64,000 nt of DNA, taken from Acidaminococcus massiliensis. Lineage in GTDB: Bacteria > Bacillota > Negativicutes > Acidaminococcales > Acidaminococcaceae. The notes beneath the pieces were generated by a model that saw nothing but the letters and a program-made list of their open reading frames with translations, made no database searches and was not told the DNA's origin. This document shows positions 59,004 to 64,000 of this stretch, piece after piece (position 1 is the stretch's first letter; each line of letters opens with the position of its first letter). Location: positions 324,318-388,317 of the forward strand of contig NZ_LT608315.1 in the NCBI RefSeq assembly GCF_900095825.1. The letters run 5' to 3'. Made by a program: the position numbers and the translations under genes.

Positions 59004-59030
59004 TGTCCCATCCGCAACAGATTTGGGACA
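59004..59030 (+). promoter_or_regulatory. Candidate upstream activating site for the sigma-54 activator
   Basis: TGTCCCA-N13-TGGGACA, a perfect 7-bp dyad about 160 bases upstream of the -24/-12 promoter, the usual distance for an enhancer-binding protein. A third TTGGGGCA half-site follows near 59040. Confidence 0.65.
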
Positions 59031-59093
59031 ACTGATACAATTGGGGCAGCCATCGGATCAGGTTCCCTGCCCTATGGAGGGACCCTAAAAAGC

Positions 59094-59153
59094 AAAAAAT
59101 CCTGTGAAAGAGACCGAAGCCATACCTTCAGCCGTCCTTTCACAGGATTTTTT
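59094..59153 (+). terminator. Terminator of the activator gene
   Basis: AAAAATCCTGTGAAAG pairs with CTTTCACAGGATTTTT, loop about 26 bases, followed by T-rich sequence. It lies between the enhancer site and the sigma-54 promoter, isolating the operon from read-through. Confidence 0.8.
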
Positions 59154-59189
59154 ATGGAAAAATGAAAAAAAATAGAAAAATCGAATTTT

Positions 59190-59205
59190 TGGCACGTCAT
59201 TTGCA
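59190..59205 (+). promoter_or_regulatory. Consensus sigma-54 (-24/-12) promoter
   Basis: TGGCACG-N4-TTGCA at 59190-59205 matches the sigma-54 consensus exactly. The transcript should start near 59216, about 78 bases before the TTG start of the carrier gene. Confidence 0.93.
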
Positions 59206-59293
59206 TGATAGAAAGGCAAATGAATTGAATCGATTCGTTTGGAACCTTTTTCCGGTATGGCCAATCGGGAAAAAGCTGAGGGAGGTAACTATT

Positions 59294-60547
59294 TTGAATT
59301 CGACTCTTGCCATTATTTCTTTACTGATTTTAGTCAGTGTCATCATCACAGGATTTGTCCTGAAAAAGAATGTAGGCCTGGTAGCCATCCTGGCCGCCAC
59401 CATCTTCGGAGCCTCGATTGGAGAAACCGATTCCATCATCATCAAAGGCTTCAGTTCCAGCACTTTCATCATGCTGCTGGGAGTTTCCCTATTGTGCACC
59501 ATTGCCACCAACAACGGGACCCTGGAACTTACGGCCAAGAAATTCCTGAATCTGTCCGGAGGCCATGTAAAAGCCGCCCCCATCATCATGTACCTGATCG
59601 GCTACATCATCGCCGCCATCGGTCCCGGCTGTGTGCCGGCCCTGGGGATCGTAGCCGCTCTGAGTCTGCCCCTTTCCAAGACCACCGGCTACAATTCGGT
59701 GATGCTGGCCGCCATTGGGGAAATCGGATCCATGGCCGGACGGTTCTCCCCCCTGACCCCGGAAAGCGTCCTGATCGGGAACCTGGCCCAGGCACAGGGA
59801 ATCACCGGCTACCAAAGTGCTGTACTGATTTATTCCACCGTGACCACCATCGTCCTTTCCTTTGTAATCTATTTCCTGTACAAAGGCTATAAAGTCAAGG
59901 AAATCACTGCCCAGGAACAGGAAGCCCTGCCGGCCCTGAACCGGAAACAGCTCACCACCCTGGCCGGTTTCCTGGTGATGATCATCCTGTGTGCCGCCTT
60001 CAAACGGAATGTAGGCCTGATTTCCTTCGCGGTCTCCATCGTCCTCCTGATCTTCAATGTGGATAATGAAAAAGCCACCATCAAGGCCGTGCCCTGGTCC
60101 ACCCTGATGATGGTCACCGGCGTGGGCATGCTCATGAGCATCGTTTCTGCCGTAGGGGGCGTCACCATCATGTCCGCAGGCCTGGCCGCCATCATGACCC
60201 CGAAAAGCGCGGTGGCCATCCAGGGACTGTCCGCCGGGCTCCTTTCCTGGTTCAGCTCTGCCATCGGTGTGGTATGGCCCACCATGGTGCCTACGGTGGG
60301 TTCCATTGCCGAACAGGTGGGAGTACGGCCGGAAGGGCTGATCACCATCATGTGCCTGACGGCTTCTTTTGCCGGATTCAGCCCCGCTTCCACTGGGGGC
60401 AGCCTGATCCTGGCAGCCAATGCCACGGACCCTGCATTCACCAAAGAAAAGGAAAACAAGATGTTCGTCCAGATGTTCGCCCTGTCCGCCCTGCTGCTGA
60501 CCCTGACGGTTTCCGCCGGGCTGGTGGGCCTGTACAGTGTCATTTAA
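59294..60547 (+). CDS. MatC/DASS-like carboxylate carrier
   Basis: 417 aa from a TTG at 59294 with GGGAGGTAACT upstream. About 12 membrane helices. The N-terminal segment resembles the MatC_N domain of dicarboxylate carriers; the repeated hairpin motifs GPGCVPALGIVAALSLPLS and FAGFSPASTGGSLILAAN fit the ion-transporter superfamily. MatC from rhizobia is linked to malonate uptake. Placed first in a sigma-54 operon with a CoA-transferase and an acyl-CoA lyase, it most likely imports their substrate, a dicarboxylate. A TTG start may limit its translation. Confidence 0.82.
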   Translation: MNSTLAIISLLILVSVIITGFVLKKNVGLVAILAATIFGASIGETDSIIIKGFSSSTFIMLLGVSLLCTIATNNGTLELTAKKFLNLSGGHVKAAPIIMYLIGYIIAAIGPGCVPALGIVAALSLPLSKTTGYNSVMLAAIGEIGSMAGRFSPLTPESVLIGNLAQAQGITGYQSAVLIYSTVTTIVLSFVIYFLYKGYKVKEITAQEQEALPALNRKQLTTLAGFLVMIILCAAFKRNVGLISFAVSIVLLIFNVDNEKATIKAVPWSTLMMVTGVGMLMSIVSAVGGVTIMSAGLAAIMTPKSAVAIQGLSAGLLSWFSSAIGVVWPTMVPTVGSIAEQVGVRPEGLITIMCLTASFAGFSPASTGGSLILAANATDPAFTKEKENKMFVQMFALSALLLTLTVSAGLVGLYSVI

Positions 60548-60606
60548 GTCTTATTTCAGTCTTCACATCAATTTAAATTTACATGATAAAGAAAGAAGGA
60601 TGCAAA

Positions 60607-61809
60607 ATGGATGATGCAAAAGGTTTATTGGAAGGTATTGTAATCTTGGATCTGACCCGGGTACTGGCAGGACCTTACTGCTGCGCACTCCTGGCCGATA
60701 TGGGGGCCACGGTGATCAAGATCGAGAACCCCAAAGGCGGGGATGATTCCCGTCACATGGGACCCTTCATCAACGACAACTCTGTATACTACGCCAACTT
60801 CAACCGCAGCAAATATGGCTGCACCATCAACTTCAAAGCTCCGGAAGGCAAAGAGATGTTCAAGGAAATGGTGAAACAGGCCGATGTGGTCATTGAGAAC
60901 TACCGGCCCGGCACCATGGAGAAACTGGGCCTGGGCTATGACGATGTGCTGAGCAAGATCAATCCCTCCCTGATCTACGGTGCCGTTTCCGGCTTCGGCC
61001 AGACCGGCCCCTACAGCCGGCGGGCGGGCTATGACATCATCGGCCAGGCCATGGGCGGCATGATGAGCACCACCGGCTGGCCCGGCGGCGAACCCACCCG
61101 TGTAGGCACCCCCATCGGGGATGTATTGGGCGGCCTGAACCTGTGCATCGGCGTCCTGGCAGCTCTGGTGAACCGGGTAAAGACCGGCAAAGGTGAAAAG
61201 GTGGATGTGGCTCTGGTGGATTCCGTGGCCGCGGCTATGGAAAACATCACCATGATCTACCAGGCAACGGGCCGGATCCCTCAGCGGATCGGCAACCGGT
61301 ACGAATCCACCTATCCGTACGATTCTTTCCCGGCCAAGGACGGCAACGTGATCATCGGTACCGCCAACAACAAGCTTTATGACATCCTCTGTGACGTGAT
61401 GGGCAAGCCGGAACTGAAGACCGATCCCAAGTTCAAAGATGTGAAGGACCGGGTGGCCAACCATGTGGAAATGCGGAAAATCGTCTCCGACTGGACCAGC
61501 CAGTACACCATCGACGAAGTGGTGGAGACCTTGAACAAAGCCGGCGTGCCTTCCTGCCAGGTGAACACCCTGGACCGTCTGGTGAAGGAACCCCAGGTGG
61601 CCGGCGATCGGAAGATGTTCCCGGAAATGGATCAGCCGGGCATCGGCAAACTGAACATCACCGCCGCGCCCCAGCACTTCACCCGGACCAAGGCCTGCAT
61701 CCGGAAAGCAGCTCCTCTCCTGGGCGAAGACAATGCAGCCATCTTCAAGAAGTTCCTGGGCTATGATGCAGCGAAACTGGCAGAACTGAAAGACAAAGGC
61801 GTCATCTGA
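60607..61809 (+). CDS. Family III CoA-transferase (CaiB/BaiF type)
   Basis: 400 aa from the ATG at 60607 (AGAAGGA upstream). Signature features: VLDLTRVLAGPYCCALLADMG-type N-terminus and IENPKGGDDSR. The catalytic aspartate that forms the mixed anhydride is D172 in GTPIGDVLGG, matching D169 of formyl-CoA transferase. It moves CoA between acids, here most likely onto the imported dicarboxylate to give the thioester cleaved by the next enzyme. Known relatives act on succinate/hydroxymethylglutarate, itaconate and citramalate; which one applies cannot be read from sequence. Confidence 0.9.
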   Translation: MDDAKGLLEGIVILDLTRVLAGPYCCALLADMGATVIKIENPKGGDDSRHMGPFINDNSVYYANFNRSKYGCTINFKAPEGKEMFKEMVKQADVVIENYRPGTMEKLGLGYDDVLSKINPSLIYGAVSGFGQTGPYSRRAGYDIIGQAMGGMMSTTGWPGGEPTRVGTPIGDVLGGLNLCIGVLAALVNRVKTGKGEKVDVALVDSVAAAMENITMIYQATGRIPQRIGNRYESTYPYDSFPAKDGNVIIGTANNKLYDILCDVMGKPELKTDPKFKDVKDRVANHVEMRKIVSDWTSQYTIDEVVETLNKAGVPSCQVNTLDRLVKEPQVAGDRKMFPEMDQPGIGKLNITAAPQHFTRTKACIRKAAPLLGEDNAAIFKKFLGYDAAKLAELKDKGVI

Positions 61810-61828
61810 GGGGAAGGTGCAGGAAATC

Positions 61829-62758
61829 ATGGGAAAGAAAATCGAAATCGTCGAAGTGGGGCCCCGTGACGGGTTCCAGAACCTGAAAGAATACCTGCCG
61901 GCAGAAAAGAAACTGGAAATCATCGATTCCCTGATCGCCTCCGGCGTGAAGCATATGCAGATCACTTCCTTCGTCCATCCCAAGGCCATCCCGCAAATGC
62001 GGGATGCGGCCCAGGTGGCGGAGACCTGCCTGAAGAAATATCCGGATCTGGACCTGTTCGCCCTGATCCCCAACTACAAAGGAGCAGAGAACGCCCGGAA
62101 AGTGGGTATGAAGAAGGTCACCAACGTGATTTCCCTCAGCGAATCCCACAACAAGGCCAACATCAACCGGACAAGAGACGAATCCTTCGAAGGGCTGGAA
62201 AAAATCGTGAAGGATTTCTCAAAGGACATGGAAGTATGCCTGGATGTGGCTACCGCTTTCGGCTGTCCCTTCGAAGGGAAGTTCTATGATGTGAAGCCTC
62301 TCTTGGCCTTCCTGAAACGGGGCCATGACATGGGGATCCGTTCCTTCACCCTGTGCGATACGGTGGGCCTGGCGGATCCGAAACAGGTCCGGGAATTTGT
62401 GAAAGCCTCCCTGGAAGAATTCCCGGATTCCCATTTCGAAGTCCACATCCACGATACCCGGGGCATGGGCCTGGTGAACACCCTGGCGGCTGTGGAAGCC
62501 GGCATCAGCGGTGTCCAATCCACCCTGGGCGGCTTAGGGGGCTGCCCCTTTGCACCGGGAGCTTCCGGCAACACGGCTACAGAAGATCTGGTATTGATGT
62601 TCAACGAAATGGGCTACGACACAGGCATCGATTTTGCCAAGATCCTGGCCGCAGCCAAGAAAGAACATGCAGAAGTGGAGGGGAACTATTCCGGCCACAA
62701 CATCAATATCCAGAACAATACCGGCTGCTGCACACCTCCCCAGCAGCATAACGAATAA
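61829..62758 (+). CDS. Hydroxymethylglutaryl-CoA lyase-like enzyme
   Basis: 309 aa from the ATG at 61829; a GTG at 61817 is an alternative. DRE-TIM barrel: IVEVGPRDGFQNL at the start (catalytic Arg-Asp), EVHIHDTRGMG with metal-binding histidines, and GLGGCPFAPGASGN at about residues 235-248, the HMG-CoA lyase signature with its active-site Cys. It cleaves a 3-hydroxy-3-methyl acyl-CoA to acetyl-CoA and an oxo acid (acetoacetate from HMG-CoA). It closes a three-gene sigma-54 operon and is followed by a terminator. Confidence 0.9.
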   Translation: MGKKIEIVEVGPRDGFQNLKEYLPAEKKLEIIDSLIASGVKHMQITSFVHPKAIPQMRDAAQVAETCLKKYPDLDLFALIPNYKGAENARKVGMKKVTNVISLSESHNKANINRTRDESFEGLEKIVKDFSKDMEVCLDVATAFGCPFEGKFYDVKPLLAFLKRGHDMGIRSFTLCDTVGLADPKQVREFVKASLEEFPDSHFEVHIHDTRGMGLVNTLAAVEAGISGVQSTLGGLGGCPFAPGASGNTATEDLVLMFNEMGYDTGIDFAKILAAAKKEHAEVEGNYSGHNINIQNNTGCCTPPQQHNE

Positions 62759-62771
62759 AACTGTCGGCTTA

Positions 62772-62816
62772 AAAAAAGCTGCTGCGCGTAAAAACCATAC
62801 GTGCAGCAGCTTTTTT
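62772..62816. terminator. Terminator of the sigma-54 operon
   Basis: AAAAGCTGCTGC and GTGCAGCAGCTTTT pair around an inner CGTA/TACG, with A7 to the left and T6 to the right. Confidence 0.88.
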
Positions 62817-62817
62817 G

Positions 62818-63110
62818 TCATGCTTCTTTATACAGGCCTGTCTTGATATACATCTCCATAATCTGACTCATAGTAGACAGATCATTCCGATTGGCATCTA
62901 CCAGATTGGTAACGCCCAGTTCCGGATGGTTGTGGATATAGGTCACGAATTTATCCACTCTTGCCCGCAGGGGTGCTTCTTGGGCATTCTTTGCCTCTTT
63001 CTGCTGATTCCGGATTTCATTCGCCTTCCGGAAATATCCGTAGAACCGATCCTAATCGATGGCATAGGCCTTTATTACATTTGCAGATGTAAAATAGCGT
63101 GTTTTGTATG
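62818..63110 (-). pseudogene. Broken gene of unknown function
   Basis: Read on the minus strand, about 100 codons in one frame encode a protein-like sequence (SYKTRYFTSANVIKAYAID, stop, DRFYGYFRKANEIRNQQKEA, later GVTNLVDANRNDLSTMSQIM, ending GLYKEA then TGA at 62820-62818). One in-frame TAG (63054-63052) interrupts it after residue about 20. No ATG follows the stop soon enough to restart. Both halves are similar in style and composition, so a recent inactivation or a missing sense codon is likely. I do not recognise the family. A possible GTG start lies near 63114. Confidence 0.55.
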
Positions 63111-63206
63111 ATAAATTCACTTTTCTAGGAAAACAGGATATATGTCTTTATAATAAATATACAAATACTAATTATTTATTCTTTATATTACATTTTTCTT
63201 TTTATA

Positions 63207-63235
63207 TTGTCAATGATTCAGTAAAGTGCTACAAT
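63207..63235 (+). promoter_or_regulatory. Promoter of the exported cupin gene
   Basis: TTGTCA (63207-63212), 17-base spacer, TACAAT (63230-63235). Confidence 0.75.
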
Positions 63236-63277
63236 AAAATTGCATTGAATTTAAAATTTTCAGAGGAGTTGATTGCC

Positions 63278-63781
63278 ATGGAATTGAAAAAATGGGCTGT
63301 GCTTCTAGCTTTGGGTGCCACTTTGGCAGCTGGAACGGCTTTTGCTGCAGGTTCTCCAGATTCTCCCTTCAAGCCGGATGAACAGGTCTACCCCAAAGAG
63401 GAGCTGTTCACCTTCGATAAACAGGATGTAGCCAAAGGAAAAGGTACAGCTTATGGGAAGTTTGCCTTTGCCCGGGATAAAGCAGCCCCGGATTCCGCCA
63501 TCAAGGAAATCTGCTACCTGACTTTGGAAAAAGGTTCTTCCATCGGCTGCCACAAACATGGTTTCAATGAAGACGCCTATATCATCATTTCCGGGGAAGG
63601 GATCTTTACCGACGGCACAGGGAAAGAAACCCCGGTAAAGGCAGGAGATGTGACCATTGCCCGTCCTGGACAATTCCACGGCCTGCGCAACGAAAAGGAA
63701 ACTCCTCTGGTCTTCCTGGATGTCATCGCCCAGAATGACACCTATCTGAAGGACCATCCGGAAGCAGCACCGAAGAAATAG
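63278..63781 (+). CDS. Exported cupin-domain protein
   Basis: 167 aa from the ATG at 63278 (CAGAGGAG nine bases upstream). Signal peptide LLALGATLAAGTAFAAGS. The cupin motif 1 reads GCHKHGFNEDAYIIISGEG (H-x-H spacing replaced by HKH, with Glu) and motif 2 GQFHGLRN; these histidines and glutamate would bind a divalent metal. Single-domain cupins may be enzymes, sugar isomerase-like or binding proteins; function unknown. It stands alone with its own promoter. Confidence 0.8.
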   Translation: MELKKWAVLLALGATLAAGTAFAAGSPDSPFKPDEQVYPKEELFTFDKQDVAKGKGTAYGKFAFARDKAAPDSAIKEICYLTLEKGSSIGCHKHGFNEDAYIIISGEGIFTDGTGKETPVKAGDVTIARPGQFHGLRNEKETPLVFLDVIAQNDTYLKDHPEAAPKK

Positions 63782-63860
63782 TCCGGCCGTCCACAGTTCC
63801 CTGGGATTGCAAGAGAGGGATAGGGTCAGCCGTATATGTCAACCTACCAAAACAGAATAG

Positions 63861-63891
63861 AAAAACCCGGTGCTGCAACACCGGGTTTTTC
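63861..63891. terminator. Terminator after the cupin gene
   Basis: Stem CCCGGTG/CACCGGG with a 6-base loop, extended by A5/T5, followed by CTTTG. Confidence 0.88.
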
Positions 63892-63935
63892 TTTGTGTCA
63901 GATGAACACATTCTTTCGTTTCGCCTGCCAACTGC

Positions 63936-63976
63936 AAAAATACCCTTGCGGTCTTCCAACCGCAAGGGTATTGGTT
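63936..63976. terminator. Terminator-like hairpin near the window end
   Basis: Perfect 11-bp stem TACCCTTGCGG/CCGCAAGGGTA with an 8-base loop, A run on the left, GGTTTTT on the right. Confidence 0.8.
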
Positions 63977-64000
63977 TTTCATTTGGTGGAGACAAGGAGG

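Larger units (their letters stand above)
63782..64000. other. Intergenic end of the window with two terminators
   Basis: No gene supported. CCCGGTG/CACCGGG (63866-63885) with A5 and T5 flanks ends the cupin transcript. TACCCTTGCGG/CCGCAAGGGTA (63941-63970) with A5 on its left would end a minus-strand transcript entering from the right. A GGAGG at 63996-64000 may be a ribosome binding site for a plus-strand gene beyond the window. Confidence 0.6.

Noticed and set aside
63723-63995. A 90-codon minus-strand frame at the window end
   Set aside because: It runs through two terminators and the 3' end of the cupin gene, has a TTG start without a ribosome binding site, and shows no recognisable domain.

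Overview
The window looks like chromosome of an anaerobic, outer-membrane-bearing Firmicute (Negativicutes; the gene set and GC-rich codon use suggest Acidaminococcaceae, an inference). A TonB-dependent receptor implies an outer membrane. [FeFe]-hydrogenases, the radical-SAM maturase HydE, AsrABC sulfite reductase and many 4Fe-4S proteins imply strict anaerobiosis. No phage, plasmid, CRISPR array or intact insertion sequence was seen.

Layout. 1-7.7 kb: methionine/one-carbon genes on the minus strand (a MetE-like fragment, MetH, a separate MetH reactivation domain, MetF) with HydE, an amino-acid permease and a C26 amidohydrolase between them. 7.7-9.2 kb: a Gdx-type SMR exporter behind a structured attenuator leader, a phosphoribosyltransferase, a cluster of DnaA boxes and a small conserved-looking protein. 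9.3-14.7 kb: polyphosphate island (Ppk1 plus a degenerate Ppx/GppA protein, and a canonical Ppx read divergently). 14.7-19.6 kb: NiaR, two LysR regulators and a MacB-type ABC exporter. 19.6-26.5 kb: phosphate-starvation island (alkaline phosphatase, PhoU, PstBACS) with two visible Pho boxes; pstC carries a one-base frameshift in a G run. 26.5-32.9 kb: polyamine operon (SpeA, SpeE, SpeB, carboxyspermidine dehydrogenase and decarboxylase) preceded by a roughly 330-nt structured RNA with its own promoter and terminator. 32.9-41 kb: a polytopic membrane protein with a His-rich tail, an alcohol dehydrogenase/flavin reductase/hydrolase operon with a divergent LysR, an orphan [FeFe]-hydrogenase-like protein and an ABC-F protein. 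41-48.7 kb: asrABC, a YfcE-like phosphodiesterase, the TonB-dependent receptor, a LarA-like protein and tRNA-Ala(CGC). 48.9-53.2 kb: an Rrf2 regulator divergent from a hydrogenase operon that pairs an HndD-type catalytic subunit with a fused NuoF-tail/GltD-like flavoprotein. 53.2-57 kb: Pcp, CapA, a DUF819 membrane protein and a YbaK-type deacylase. 57-62.8 kb: a PrpR-type sigma-54 activator followed by a consensus sigma-54 promoter driving a MatC-like carrier, a family III CoA-transferase and an HMG-CoA-lyase-like enzyme, read as a pathway for a branched 3-hydroxy-dicarboxylate. 62.8-64 kb: a broken gene and an exported cupin.

The most unusual feature is non-coding. At least seven intergenic loci carry short tandem arrays whose units differ from place to place but always repeat every 7 bp. 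In three loci such arrays flank, as imperfect inverted repeats, a conserved AGGACC/GGTCCT hairpin. This looks like a dispersed heptanucleotide-repeat element family. The other strong unexplained signals are the RNA upstream of speA and the leader of the SMR exporter.
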